From positions 31,900 to 95,899 of the forward strand of contig VIQU02000011.1 in assembly GCA_010206225.2 (NCBI GenBank): DNA of 64,000 bases, given 5' to 3'. A program made the position numbers and the translations under genes. Of this stretch, positions 30,883 to 39,473 are shown piece after piece. Each line of letters starts with the position of its first letter. Position 1 is the stretch's first letter. Source of the DNA: Lachnospiraceae bacterium MD308. Lineage in GTDB: Bacteria > Bacillota > Clostridia > Lachnospirales > Lachnospiraceae. The notes under the pieces were generated by a model. It did not search any database, was not told the origin of the DNA, and worked only from the letters and a program-made list of their open reading frames with translations.

Positions 30883-31587
30883 TTACTTTACTTCAAATTT
30901 GTAACCGATGCCCCATACAGTGCTTAGACTCCATCCGTTGTGGTCTTTTATTTTTTCACGGAGTCTCTTGATGTGGACATCCACGGTACGAGTATCGCCT
31001 ATGTACTCATATCCCCAGATTTGATCTAGAAGCTGCTCTCGGGTAAATACCTGATTTGGAGAGGAGGCAAGGAAATATAAAAGCTCCAGCTCCTTTGGAG
31101 GCATTTCCACATTCCGGTTATCGACAATCACGGAATAATTGGTAAGATTCACGGTAAGTCCCGGATATTCTACGCACTTTCCCTTATCAGCGGAGGAAGC
31201 CTCTGCTTTTGGGACGGCATGATAGCGCCGAAGCACTGCTTTCACCCGTGCAACCATCTCTTTTGAATCAAAAGGCTTCATAATGTAGTCGTCCGCGCCC
31301 AGTTCTAATCCAAGAACTTTGTCAAAAATCTCGCCTTTGGCGGAGAGCATGATAATCGGCACATTCGACCGGGTGCGAAGTTCACGGCATACCTGATAAC
31401 CATCAATGCCCGGAAGCATAAGGTCGAGAAGTATCAGGTTCGGCTGATAGGTATCATATGCTATCAGGGCCTGTTCCCCGTCATTGACGGTCATAGTATC
31501 AAAACACTCTTTCGTCAGATAGAGAGAGATAAGCTCCGCAATGTTTTCATCATCGTCTACTACTAATATTTTTTGTTTGCTAACCAT
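30883..31587 (-). CDS. OmpR-family response regulator
   Basis: A 234-aa regulator with receiver (DDDEN, phospho-Asp in LLDLMLPGIDGYQVC near residue 55, Lys in MKPF) and winged-helix output (TREQLLDQIWGYEYIGDTRT, TVWGIGYKFE). The start follows AGGAGG on the minus strand. It lies 12 bp after mutS2 and 18 bp before the HAMP kinase, so the three genes are probably one transcript. Sequence style is PhoP/WalR-like, but target genes cannot be told. Confidence 0.93.
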   Translation of the reverse strand: MVSKQKILVVDDDENIAELISLYLTKECFDTMTVNDGEQALIAYDTYQPNLILLDLMLPGIDGYQVCRELRTRSNVPIIMLSAKGEIFDKVLGLELGADDYIMKPFDSKEMVARVKAVLRRYHAVPKAEASSADKGKCVEYPGLTVNLTNYSVIVDNRNVEMPPKELELLYFLASSPNQVFTREQLLDQIWGYEYIGDTRTVDVHIKRLREKIKDHNGWSLSTVWGIGYKFEVK

Positions 31588-31599
31588 AATTTCCTCCTG

Positions 31600-33975
31600 T
31601 TATTTTAACTCCGCAATCGTCACACCTGCATCGCCTTCGCCGAATGCGCCGAGGCGAAAAGACTTGACATGTTTTTGACGCTTCAGGTAAGTGTGAATAC
31701 CTGAACGCAGCGCGCCTGTTCCTTTGCCATGTACAATACGCACAGAGCTTAAGTGTGCGAGACTTGCATCGTCAAGATATTTGTCCAGCTCGGCGATTGC
31801 CTCGTCAACTGTCTTTCCGAGAAGATTGATTTCCGTGCTGACCGAAAGAACTTTGTTCATCTTTACTTTGCCTTTTCTTGTGTGACTGACGGTTTTCTGC
31901 ATATAAGAAGGTTTTTCTTCGATAATCTCCAAATCGGAAATGTGAACCTGTGAGCGTAAGATTCCCATCTGCACAGTTACATTCCCTTTGGAATCCGGCA
32001 GAGAATTAACCGTTCCGTTCAGATTCATGCTCAGCACTCTGACAGATTCGCCAAGTTTAAAGTCGCTGACTTTGTGCTGTTTATGAGGCTTGAGGGGTTC
32101 CTTAGCCATGCCGGAGCGTGCGGCCTCCATTTTCTTTCTGATTTTTTCACGTTCCCGTTCCATCTCGGAGACGGAGATGTTCTCCCTGCCAAATTTGTGG
32201 AAATTACGCATCGTCTCGTCAGCAGTTTCCTTCGCTTCCGCCAATATTTCGTGGGCTTTTTCGTGAGCCTCTCTTAAGATCCGTTCTTTTTGCTCTTCCA
32301 ATTTTTCCTGTTTTTTTCTGGCTTCCAGTTTTAGTGCTTCTAATTCTCGTTTATAAGCGGCGATTTCGGATTGTTCTTTTTCAATGGTGCGGCGGCTGGT
32401 TTCAAGATCTGTCAGCAAATCTTCAAAGGACTCATCCTGCTCGCTGAGCTGTGTCTTTGCCTCGTTGATAATTTCCTGCGGAAGTCCCAGCTTTCCTGCG
32501 ATTGCAAATGCATTGCTTTTTCCTGGAATACCGATTAATAGATGGTAAGTGGGACGCAGTGTCTCTACGTTAAATTCACAGCAGGCATTCTCTACTCCTT
32601 CTGTAGAAAGGGCATATACTTTCAATTCGCTATAATGAGTGGTAGCCATTGTACGGATGCCGCGTACATGCAGGTGGTTTAAAATCGCGGCGGCAAGTGC
32701 GGCGCCTTCTGTCGGATCGGTTCCTGCGCCCAGCTCATCAAAAAGAACAAGGGAATGTTCATCCACATGCTTTAAAAATGAGACAATATTTGTCATGTGC
32801 GAAGAGAAAGTGCTTAAGCTTTGTTCAATACTCTGCTCATCGCCGATATCTGCGTACACATTATGGAAAACAGCAAGCTCAGATCGGTCAAGAGCCGGGA
32901 TATGAAGCCCCGACTGCCCCATCAGAGTGAACAGCCCTACCGTCTTTAGAGATACGGTCTTTCCACCGGTGTTCGGCCCCGTGACGATTAAAAGGTCAAA
33001 AGTATCTCCCAAAGTTACGGTGATAGGAACGACGTATTTTTTCTCTAGCAGAGGGTGTCTTCCCTCACGTATGTGGATTCGTCCTTCCATATTAAAGATG
33101 GGCATGCTTGCATTCATATCAAGGGCTAAGGCGCCTTTGGCAAATATAAAATCAAGTTCCGAGAGAATCGAGTAATCGCTGCGGATCGTATCCGTATGTT
33201 CTGCTGCATCCGCGCTCAGACGTGCGAGAATTACTTGTATCTCTTCCTGCTCTTTTGCATAAAGTTCCTTTAGATCATTGTTGAGCTTTACCACTGCCAT
33301 CGGTTCGATAAAAAGGGTGGAGCCGGTGGAGGACTGATCATGGATCATGCCGGGAACCTGGCTTCTGTATTCTGCCTTTACAGGAATACAGTAACGCTCC
33401 CCGCGCATAGTAATGATTGCGTCCTGAAGATAGGTTCTTAAAGAACCGTTCACAAGACCGGTAAGAGTAGAATGTACCCTGTCATTCATTTGTCCTATGG
33501 AACGGCGGATATGCTTAAGGTTCGGACTTGCGTCATCGTTTAACTCATCCTCTTCCAATATGCACCTGCGAATTTCTGCGGACAAGGGACTGACTGGTTC
33601 AAGGCGGGAAAAAAAGATATCGAGACAGTCTTCGCCTTCGTCAGCATTGTCATGCCGCCCGTAGGCCTTCGCGCGTCCTGCACATTCTAACAGCTTGCAG
33701 ATACGGAGAAGTTCACCGCTCCCAAGACTGCCTGCAATCTCCAGCCTTTTTAAGGAGTCATTGACCGGGTTGCATCCGCTGAATGAGGGACGTCCCCTTT
33801 TCACGATTCTTGAAAATGCAGCCGAGGTCTGTTCCTGTGCGATCCTTATTTCCTCAATATCAGTTTTGGGCTTCAGCTTTTTGCAGCGCTCTTTACCGCT
33901 TATGGAAGACGCATGTTCCATAAGTAAATCTACGATTTTATTATATTCTAACTTTAGTAATGTCTTTTTGTTCAT
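31600..33975 (-). CDS. mutS2: endonuclease MutS2
   Basis: A 791-aa MutS2, a Firmicute protein involved in recombination control and rescue of collided ribosomes. It lacks the mismatch-recognition domain of MutS. The clamp and lever regions fill the N-terminal 300 residues. The ATPase has Walker A GPNTGGKTVSLK near residue 335 and Walker B LVLFDELGAGTDPTEG near 410. A coiled coil at about 510-620 precedes the C-terminal Smr nuclease domain (RIVHGKGTGALRSGIHTYL). It is divergent from the HtrA-like gene and leads the two-component genes downstream. Confidence 0.96.
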   Translation of the reverse strand: MNKKTLLKLEYNKIVDLLMEHASSISGKERCKKLKPKTDIEEIRIAQEQTSAAFSRIVKRGRPSFSGCNPVNDSLKRLEIAGSLGSGELLRICKLLECAGRAKAYGRHDNADEGEDCLDIFFSRLEPVSPLSAEIRRCILEEDELNDDASPNLKHIRRSIGQMNDRVHSTLTGLVNGSLRTYLQDAIITMRGERYCIPVKAEYRSQVPGMIHDQSSTGSTLFIEPMAVVKLNNDLKELYAKEQEEIQVILARLSADAAEHTDTIRSDYSILSELDFIFAKGALALDMNASMPIFNMEGRIHIREGRHPLLEKKYVVPITVTLGDTFDLLIVTGPNTGGKTVSLKTVGLFTLMGQSGLHIPALDRSELAVFHNVYADIGDEQSIEQSLSTFSSHMTNIVSFLKHVDEHSLVLFDELGAGTDPTEGAALAAAILNHLHVRGIRTMATTHYSELKVYALSTEGVENACCEFNVETLRPTYHLLIGIPGKSNAFAIAGKLGLPQEIINEAKTQLSEQDESFEDLLTDLETSRRTIEKEQSEIAAYKRELEALKLEARKKQEKLEEQKERILREAHEKAHEILAEAKETADETMRNFHKFGRENISVSEMEREREKIRKKMEAARSGMAKEPLKPHKQHKVSDFKLGESVRVLSMNLNGTVNSLPDSKGNVTVQMGILRSQVHISDLEIIEEKPSYMQKTVSHTRKGKVKMNKVLSVSTEINLLGKTVDEAIAELDKYLDDASLAHLSSVRIVHGKGTGALRSGIHTYLKRQKHVKSFRLGAFGEGDAGVTIAELK

Positions 33976-34047
33976 ATATACACCAAGCCTTTCATCTGTA
34001 CCAGATTCTATTTTACCTTATTTACCTTATAAAGAAAAGGATAAATA

Positions 34048-34076
34048 TTGAACATTTGCAGGCTTTCATGTATACT
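34048..34076 (+). promoter_or_regulatory. sigma-A promoter of the HtrA-like gene
   Basis: TTGAAC (34048-34053) and TATACT (34071-34076) have a 17-bp spacer. Transcription would start near 34083. This rules out the long upstream extension of the HtrA-like frame and supports ATG 34110. Confidence 0.7.
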
Positions 34077-34109
34077 AATAGAAGGATTGCAAAGGAGATG
34101 CGTGCATCG

Positions 34110-35387
34110 ATGGAAGACAAGAATATTCCACTGGAAGAGCTGGACGGGGAAAAAGGGCACGAAGAGTATTCTTTTTTACAAGAGGTTATTAAGGATGAAA
34201 CTGTCAGTGTTAAGAGACTGAGAGGGAAGATTTTGCGGCTTCTTGGAGGTGGGGCTGTCTTTGGGCTGGCAGCCAGCATTGTCTTTTGCGCTCTATCCCC
34301 ATGGCTTGAGACTCATTTTCATAATAATCCTGTTCAGGTTGAGATTCCGAAGGATGAAGAGGATCCGCAGCCTGAAGGTGAACCGGCGGAAAAAGAAGAA
34401 GTAAAGGAAGAAAAGGAATCCGAAGAGGAAAGTTACCACCGTATGCTTCAGACGTTGAATATGGAAGCGCTGCAGGCGAAAAGGGGCATTGTATCCGTAG
34501 GAAAAGCTGCTGACGAAGAAGAGAAGAAGCCGGCGGTAGAAACAACGGGAATTCTTGTTGCGGATAATGGGCATGAACTCCTGATCCTTTCAGATATAGT
34601 GACAGTGAAGGAAAAGGAGCATATAATAGTGACATTTCCGGATGGGAGTGTTCATGCGGCGACTGAGAAGATGAAAGATCCGAATCTTGGTCTGTGTGTA
34701 TATGCAGTTTTGAGAGAAAAGATTGACAAGACTACGTGGTCGGGGATTGATACTGCGGAGATCGGCAACTCTAATTTGGTGAAAAACGGAGATACTGTGA
34801 TTATTCTCGGCAAACCTTACGGAACAGATGAAGCGACGGGGTATGGAGTGGTTACAGTGGATGAAGAATATATAGAACTGGCAGATGGTATTTTCAAGCT
34901 TATCAGTACGAATATTTCCGGAAACGATAGAGGGAGCGGCGCCATATTTAACCGTCACGGGAAGCTGGTGGGCGTTATCAGTCAGTCGGTTCTTGAAATA
35001 AAGGGAAACCAAAGAGTTGTCGGATATGGGATTTCAGATATCAAAAGTATCATAGAACTTTTATCAAATGGTTCTGTCATCCCATATACAGGAATCTGCG
35101 GGATGGATGTGACGGAGGAGCTTAATGAGAGAGGAATGCCGCAGGGGATATATGTCAAGGAAGTAGAACCGGATTCTCCTGCTATGGCGGCAGGAATTCA
35201 GAGCGGCGATGTGATCACTGGAATAGGGGGGCAGAATATTATCAGCCTGTCTAATTATAATAGTATACTGATACATAAGAAAGTGGGAACACAGCTTATG
35301 CTTCAGGGCTGCAGACAGGGAGCCGGGGACGAATACGTGGATATTGACTTTAATGTCACTGTTGGAAGCAGAATAAAGACTAAGTAG
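34110..35387 (+). CDS. HtrA/DegP-like membrane protein with degenerate catalytic triad and PDZ domain
   Basis: A 425-aa protein: cytoplasmic N-terminus, one helix (about residues 45-65), an acidic linker, a trypsin-like domain and a C-terminal PDZ domain (GIYVKEVEPDSPAMAAGIQSG). Compared with Bacillus HtrA, the catalytic-His motif NNHVV is LSDIV, the Asp motif TDLAV is LGLCV, and GNSGGPL is GSGAIF. Only a serine may remain, so it is probably not a protease but a binding or sensing protein at the outer membrane face. ATG 34110 follows AAAGGAG and the promoter at 34048. It is divergent from mutS2 and 12 bp before the YhaM-like gene. Confidence 0.82.
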   Translation: MEDKNIPLEELDGEKGHEEYSFLQEVIKDETVSVKRLRGKILRLLGGGAVFGLAASIVFCALSPWLETHFHNNPVQVEIPKDEEDPQPEGEPAEKEEVKEEKESEEESYHRMLQTLNMEALQAKRGIVSVGKAADEEEKKPAVETTGILVADNGHELLILSDIVTVKEKEHIIVTFPDGSVHAATEKMKDPNLGLCVYAVLREKIDKTTWSGIDTAEIGNSNLVKNGDTVIILGKPYGTDEATGYGVVTVDEEYIELADGIFKLISTNISGNDRGSGAIFNRHGKLVGVISQSVLEIKGNQRVVGYGISDIKSIIELLSNGSVIPYTGICGMDVTEELNERGMPQGIYVKEVEPDSPAMAAGIQSGDVITGIGGQNIISLSNYNSILIHKKVGTQLMLQGCRQGAGDEYVDIDFNVTVGSRIKTK

Positions 35388-35399
35388 AAAGGCAGAAAT

Positions 35400-36341
35400 A
35401 TGAGATATATCAATACTCTCGTTGAGGGAGAAACAATAAGGAATATATATCTTTGCAAAGTGAAACGCTCTGCAGAGACGAGGAATGGGAAACCATATGA
35501 CAATTTGATTTTACAGGATAAGACAGGGACGCTTGACGGAAAGGTCTGGGATCCTAATTCGGGGGGAATTGCGGACTATGCAGAAAATGATTTTATAGAA
35601 GTTTTTGGGGATGTTATTACGTATAACAATAATCTTCAACTCAACATCCGGCAGATAAGAAAGGCCGCGGAGGGCGAATATGTGCCGGCTGATTTTATGC
35701 CGACCACGGAAAAAAGTACTGATGGCATGTATCAGGAACTTCTCGGTTATATCAGGAAGATTGAGAATCCGTATCTTAGACAGACGGTTGAATTTTACTT
35801 TGTAAAGAACGACGCGTTTGCAAAAAAATTCAGGGCACATTCTGCTGCGAAGAGTGTCCATCACGGATTTTCCGGCGGACTGTTAGAGCACACGCTGAGC
35901 GTGGTAAAATTCTGTGAATACATGGCGGGAGCATACCCGATACTCAATAAGGATTTACTTATCACGGCGGCAATCTGTCATGATATCGGAAAGATAAAAG
36001 AGCTATCCGCATTTCCTGAAAATGATTATACCGATGATGGTCAGCTTTTAGGGCATATTGTAATCGGCGTTGAGATGATTAGCGATGCGGTAAGAAATAT
36101 TCCGGATTTTCCGGAAAAACTGGCAAGTGAGCTGAAGCACTGTATCATTGCCCACCACGGTGAATTAGAGTATGGCTCTCCGAAAAAACCGGCGTTGGCC
36201 GAGGCGCTGGCTTTGAATTTTGCGGATTGTGCCGATGCGAAACTACAGACACTGACAGAGATATTCAAAGATAAGAACAGCAATGACTGGCTGGGATATA
36301 ACCGGCTGTTTGAGTCGAATTTAAGAAAAACGGTGATATAG
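35400..36341 (+). CDS. YhaM-like 3'-5' exoribonuclease (OB fold plus HD domain)
   Basis: A 313-aa protein with an N-terminal OB-fold nucleic-acid-binding domain (about 15-95, NLILQDKTGTLDGKVWDPN) and an HD metal-dependent domain. The HD domain has LLEHTLSVVKFC and AAICHDIGKIKEL near 165-205 and further His in AHHGELEYG. This is the layout of YhaM, which degrades RNA and DNA from the 3' end. It is 12 bp after the HtrA-like gene, probably co-transcribed. AGAAAGGC precedes the ATG. Confidence 0.88.
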   Translation: MRYINTLVEGETIRNIYLCKVKRSAETRNGKPYDNLILQDKTGTLDGKVWDPNSGGIADYAENDFIEVFGDVITYNNNLQLNIRQIRKAAEGEYVPADFMPTTEKSTDGMYQELLGYIRKIENPYLRQTVEFYFVKNDAFAKKFRAHSAAKSVHHGFSGGLLEHTLSVVKFCEYMAGAYPILNKDLLITAAICHDIGKIKELSAFPENDYTDDGQLLGHIVIGVEMISDAVRNIPDFPEKLASELKHCIIAHHGELEYGSPKKPALAEALALNFADCADAKLQTLTEIFKDKNSNDWLGYNRLFESNLRKTVI

Positions 36342-36435
36342 AGGTAATTAGGGAAGCTGTCTGAAATGTGATAATTTAGTAACAGGGCAGCTTGTCTAAA
36401 CTGTTACATAATTTAAGTGGAATAGAGATTTTAAT

Positions 36436-38043
36436 ATGCAGAAAAATGATATTTTTAAGATAGAAATTACAGATATAGGAGTAAATGGAGAGGGTATCGG
36501 AAAAATAGACGGATACACACTGTTTGTAAAAGATGCCATAATTGGAGACGTTGTAGAAGCAAAGCTGATAAAGGCGAAAAGGAATTATGGTTACGGGAGA
36601 CTCATGAAGATTCTTATCCCCTCCGCCGATCGTGTGAAACCGGTATGCCCCATGGCGAGAAGATGCGGCGGCTGTCAGATTCAGGAGATGTCCTATAAAA
36701 AGCAGCTTGAGTTTAAGGAAAATAAAGTCCGGGGGAATCTTATCCGTATCGGAGAGGTGCCTGAAGAACTCTTAGATAATATAATGGAACCGATAGTAGG
36801 AATGGAAGAGAGCGCTGAACTTGGCGCTCCATTTTACTATCGGAACAAAGCACAGTTTCCCGTCAGTGCAGATAAGAACGGGGAGGCGATTGCAGGATTC
36901 TATGCAGGCCGTACGCATAGTATCATATCCAACACAGACTGTGCGTTGGGAGTGAAGGTCAACGAGAGGATATTAAACCTGATTCTTAATTTTATGAAAG
37001 AATATAAGATAGAGCCTTACAAGGAAGCAGCGCATACAGGAATTGTCCGTCATGTGCTTATTCGTTATGGCTTCCGGACGGGGGAGATTATGGTCTGTCT
37101 GGTGATAAATGCGGACAGGCTGCCTCACAGTGAAGTGCTGGCGGGACGTCTCGCTGAGATTGAAGGGATGACTAGTATTACACTGAATGTGAATAAGAAT
37201 AAAACCAATGTAATACTGGGGAAAGAGATAAAGCTTATCTGGGGACAAAAGTATATAACGGATTATATTGGAAATGTGAAGTACCAGATATCGCCGCTTT
37301 CATTTTATCAGGTGAATCCGGTTCAGACGGAGAAACTGTATCAGTTGGCGGTGGAGTATGCAAGATTGGATGCAGCAGAGGATAAGAAGGAAAACTGTGC
37401 CGGGCGGAAAGAGGAAGACACGGGAAAGGAATGCGGCGAAGGGAGACAGGATTGCAAAGAGAAGAAAAAGGGCGGCAGGGAACAGACGGTAATCTGGGAT
37501 CTGTATTGTGGAATTGGGACGATTTCTTTGTTCCTTGCACAGAAAGGCGGGAAAGTATATGGAGTTGAGGTTGTTCCGCAGGCAATTGATGACGCAAGGA
37601 ATAATGCGAGGATTAATAATATAGAGAATGTAGAATTTTTTGTGGGGAAGGCGGAGGAAGTGCTGCCTGATTATTACCGTGAGTATGAGAAAAAACACGG
37701 CGGCAAGAAAGCGCATGCGGATGTGATTGTTGTAGATCCGCCTCGAAAAGGGTGCGAAGAGTCACTGTTAAGAACAATGGCAGATATGAAGCCGGAAAGA
37801 ATCGTGTATGTGAGCTGTGATTCGGCGACATTGGCGAGAGATGTGAAATATTTGAGAGAGAAAGGGTATGAGATTGAGAGAGTGAGGGCAGTAGATCAGT
37901 TTCCACATACGGTTCATGTAGAGACTGTGTGCCTCTTGAGCAACCGAAAATTAAAACCTGATACTTATATAAAATTGAGTCTGGATATGGAAGATTATTA
38001 CAGAATCAAAGATGCAGAGAAGGAAAAGAACAAGACATCATAA
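36436..38043 (+). CDS. 23S rRNA (uracil-C5)-methyltransferase, RlmD/RumA family
   Basis: A 535-aa SAM-dependent RNA methyltransferase. The TRAM domain spans about 1-60, iron-sulfur cysteines lie in CPMARRCGGCQIQ (near 75) and a later TDCALG, SAM motif I is DLYCGIGTISLF near 355, VDPPRKGCEESLL is present, and the catalytic Cys lies in YVSCDSATLARD near 455. It is about 80 residues longer than usual. A charged Lys/Glu/Cys-rich insert (about 315-352) sits just before motif I. It methylates a specific uracil of 23S rRNA. The duplicated accessory cassette begins exactly at its TAA stop. Confidence 0.9.
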   Translation: MQKNDIFKIEITDIGVNGEGIGKIDGYTLFVKDAIIGDVVEAKLIKAKRNYGYGRLMKILIPSADRVKPVCPMARRCGGCQIQEMSYKKQLEFKENKVRGNLIRIGEVPEELLDNIMEPIVGMEESAELGAPFYYRNKAQFPVSADKNGEAIAGFYAGRTHSIISNTDCALGVKVNERILNLILNFMKEYKIEPYKEAAHTGIVRHVLIRYGFRTGEIMVCLVINADRLPHSEVLAGRLAEIEGMTSITLNVNKNKTNVILGKEIKLIWGQKYITDYIGNVKYQISPLSFYQVNPVQTEKLYQLAVEYARLDAAEDKKENCAGRKEEDTGKECGEGRQDCKEKKKGGREQTVIWDLYCGIGTISLFLAQKGGKVYGVEVVPQAIDDARNNARINNIENVEFFVGKAEEVLPDYYREYEKKHGGKKAHADVIVVDPPRKGCEESLLRTMADMKPERIVYVSCDSATLARDVKYLREKGYEIERVRAVDQFPHTVHVETVCLLSNRKLKPDTYIKLSLDMEDYYRIKDAEKEKNKTS

Positions 38044-38090
38044 CATCCTACCCGTAGTGATAAATTGTTCTACAGGAAAGGGTGCGAAGC

Positions 38091-38300
38091 ATGGAAAATG
38101 TAGTATACGAGAAAGATTACGGAGAGGAATTCCGGGAGAGAAGTGATAAGGCGAAAGGACAGGACTTTTTAGACACATTGAAGGATATCGGATTCTTCCA
38201 GGCATACAAAGAAGAAATGGATAAAATCCCAAAGCGTGTGGTTCCAAAGGAAAAAGAGGATTACGGATACCTGCTTGGAGAATGTGACTTTTTCGATTAA
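38091..38300 (+). CDS. small acidic/basic hypothetical protein, cassette copy A
   Basis: A 69-aa soluble protein (MENVVYEKDYGEEFRERSDK onward, with PKRVVPKEKEDYGYLLGE) with no recognisable catalytic motif. A very similar 64-aa protein is encoded at 45171. ATG 38091 follows AGGAAAGGGTG; the frame from 38082 starts too near that site. The strong protein-level conservation between the copies despite silent changes suggests a real gene. It may belong to an integrative element. Function unknown. Confidence 0.65.
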   Translation: MENVVYEKDYGEEFRERSDKAKGQDFLDTLKDIGFFQAYKEEMDKIPKRVVPKEKEDYGYLLGECDFFD

Positions 38301-38362
38301 GGACGGGCTATTGCGGATGACCATATTCATTGGATATTTTGATAAGGTGTATTAAGGATGAG

Positions 38363-38399
38363 AGCATCTGTTAGTGTGGGGAATGGCGGGTGCTTTTTT
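38363..38399 (+). terminator. Rho-independent terminator in cassette copy A
   Basis: AGCATCTGTTA (38363-38373) pairs with TGGCGGGTGCT (38384-38394) through several G-T wobbles and is followed by a T-run. The same structure occurs in copy B at 45367-45401. Confidence 0.7.
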
Positions 38400-38450
38400 C
38401 ATGAAGTTATGGTATGCTGTAAGAAATCAATTAGCCGGAGGTACGGAGTT

Positions 38451-38696
38451 ATGGACGATCAGCGGATTTTACTGGATTATGAAACGATCAAGGGAGCTGT
38501 CGCCGGGAAGAAGTGGGCAATGGAGCGGATTCTTAAACATTACGATTTCTATATGGATGAACTCGCCACAGTGAAGGAGCGGGAGCCGGATGGAAATGTG
38601 AAGTGTTATGTGGATGAGGTTTTGAAGCAGGCAATAGCATTGAAACTGCTGGAGGAAGCGGAGAGGAGAGCGAAAGAGAAAATTAATAGTGTTTGA
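38451..38696 (+). CDS. small helix-turn-helix-like protein, cassette copy A
   Basis: An 81-aa protein (MDDQRILLDYETIKGAVAGK onward) resembling the N-terminal part of small sigma-region-2/HTH-like proteins of Tn916/Tn1549-class conjugative elements. It has the shared stretch WAMERILKHYDFYMDELATV. ATG 38451 follows GGAGGTACGGAGTT. A paralogue at 45452 is 87 aa. Its role in such elements is assumed to be regulatory, but this copy stands alone. A frame extension from 38358 runs through the terminator and is rejected. Confidence 0.65.
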   Translation: MDDQRILLDYETIKGAVAGKKWAMERILKHYDFYMDELATVKEREPDGNVKCYVDEVLKQAIALKLLEEAERRAKEKINSV

Positions 38697-38756
38697 ATCC
38701 ATCCGGGATTCTTTCATAATTCGCAATCTACGAAGCTGCCTGGAAGAAGAGCATGG

Positions 38757-38829
38757 GGATAATACGCTTTTAGGGGTGAAAAATGGTATCCCGTTTATCT
38801 TGGATTTTTCTATTCCTACAAAATTGTAG
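38757..38829 (+). pseudogene. relic of the 3' end of a BceS-like kinase gene
   Basis: The frame ending in TAG at 38827-38829 encodes FILDFSIPTKL, closely matching FTLSFLIPTKL at the C-terminus of the kinase at 58145-59182. It has no kinase body upstream. It abuts the promoter that drives the VOC gene, showing that kinase tail and promoter were copied together. Confidence 0.65.
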
Positions 38830-38868
38830 CCTAACAGTAATATTGCAGTAAGGTATGGATAGTATACT
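38816..38868 (+). promoter_or_regulatory. shared regulated promoter, copy 1 (VOC gene)
   Basis: It contains the palindrome CTACAAAATTGTAG (38816-38829), then near-repeats TAACAGTAA (38832-38840) and TTGCAGTAA (38843-38851) with an 11-bp period, then a TATACT -10 box (38863-38868). There is no -35 consensus, as expected for a promoter needing an activator. The spacing equals that of copies 2 and 3 exactly. Confidence 0.75.
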
Positions 38869-38950
38869 TTTATTGAATGCGAAATATAGCAGAGAGGTAT
38901 ACTGGATGCTGAAAATAAAGAAACAAATCGGAATTTGGAGGTATTGTATT

Positions 38951-39361
38951 ATGAGATTGGACGGTTTTGGATTATTTGTTGAAGATATGGCGAAAATGAT
39001 TCGCTTTTACAGAGATGTACTTGGCTTTGAGATTAAAGAAGCGGAAGATACATCTAATGTATATCTTGTAAAAGATGGGACGTTGTTTCTGTTGTACGGC
39101 AGAAATGACTTTGAAAAAATGACCAATCGCAGATATGATTATATCAAAGGATTCAACGGTCATTTTGAAATGGCACTTTATGTTGATACATTTGAAGAAG
39201 TTGATAAAGCATTTAGTAAAGCTGTAGAAAACGGTGCTACTCCTGTACTGGAACCGGAACTTGAACCTTGGGGACAGAGAACTTGTTATATTGCTGATCC
39301 TGAAGGTAATTTAATAGAGATAGGTTCTTGGAATAAGCCTTACGAAGAAAAGGATTCATAA
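38951..39361 (+). CDS. VOC-superfamily protein (glyoxalase/bleomycin-resistance type)
   Basis: A 136-aa protein with the paired beta-alpha-beta-beta-beta pattern of the vicinal oxygen chelate fold: LDGFGLFVEDMAKMIRFYRD at the start and CYIADPEGNLIEIGSW at the end, with the Glu typical of the metal or drug-binding site. Members include glyoxalases and bleomycin/fosfomycin-binding proteins. ATG 38951 is 9 nt after GGAGG. It lies behind the copy-1 promoter, so it is probably induced with the cell-envelope genes at 52980 and the transporter at 59261. Specific substrate unknown. Confidence 0.85.
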   Translation: MRLDGFGLFVEDMAKMIRFYRDVLGFEIKEAEDTSNVYLVKDGTLFLLYGRNDFEKMTNRRYDYIKGFNGHFEMALYVDTFEEVDKAFSKAVENGATPVLEPELEPWGQRTCYIADPEGNLIEIGSWNKPYEEKDS

Positions 39362-39473
39362 ATTCGAATTTGAGAGGGAATTGAATATGAATAAGGAATG
39401 GTTGAACTTAATAAAACAATTTGTGTAGATTTTTAGTCTGCCAGATTAAAATTTGAGATTTGAGGTACAGCGT

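Larger units (their letters stand above)
38041..38756 (+). repeat. accessory cassette copy A (small ORF, terminator, HTH gene)
   Basis: From the rlmD stop codon onward this DNA is roughly 80-85% identical to 45121-45757, starting with the shared TAACATCCTACCCGTAGTG. It includes a short ORF, a terminator with the GCATCTG/GGGTGCTTTTTT pattern and a small HTH-like gene, and similarity ends near CTACGAAGC. Such small genes occur in Tn916/Tn1549-type integrative elements. No integrase is present in this window. Confidence 0.7.

Noticed and set aside
33960..34109. N-terminal extension of the HtrA-like protein
   Set aside because: It overlaps the divergent mutS2 start and the promoter at 34048-34076, and AAAGGAG points to ATG 34110.
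38358..38450. Upstream start for the HTH-like gene in cassette A
   Set aside because: It would translate through the terminator hairpin. Cassette B begins at the equivalent of ATG 38451.
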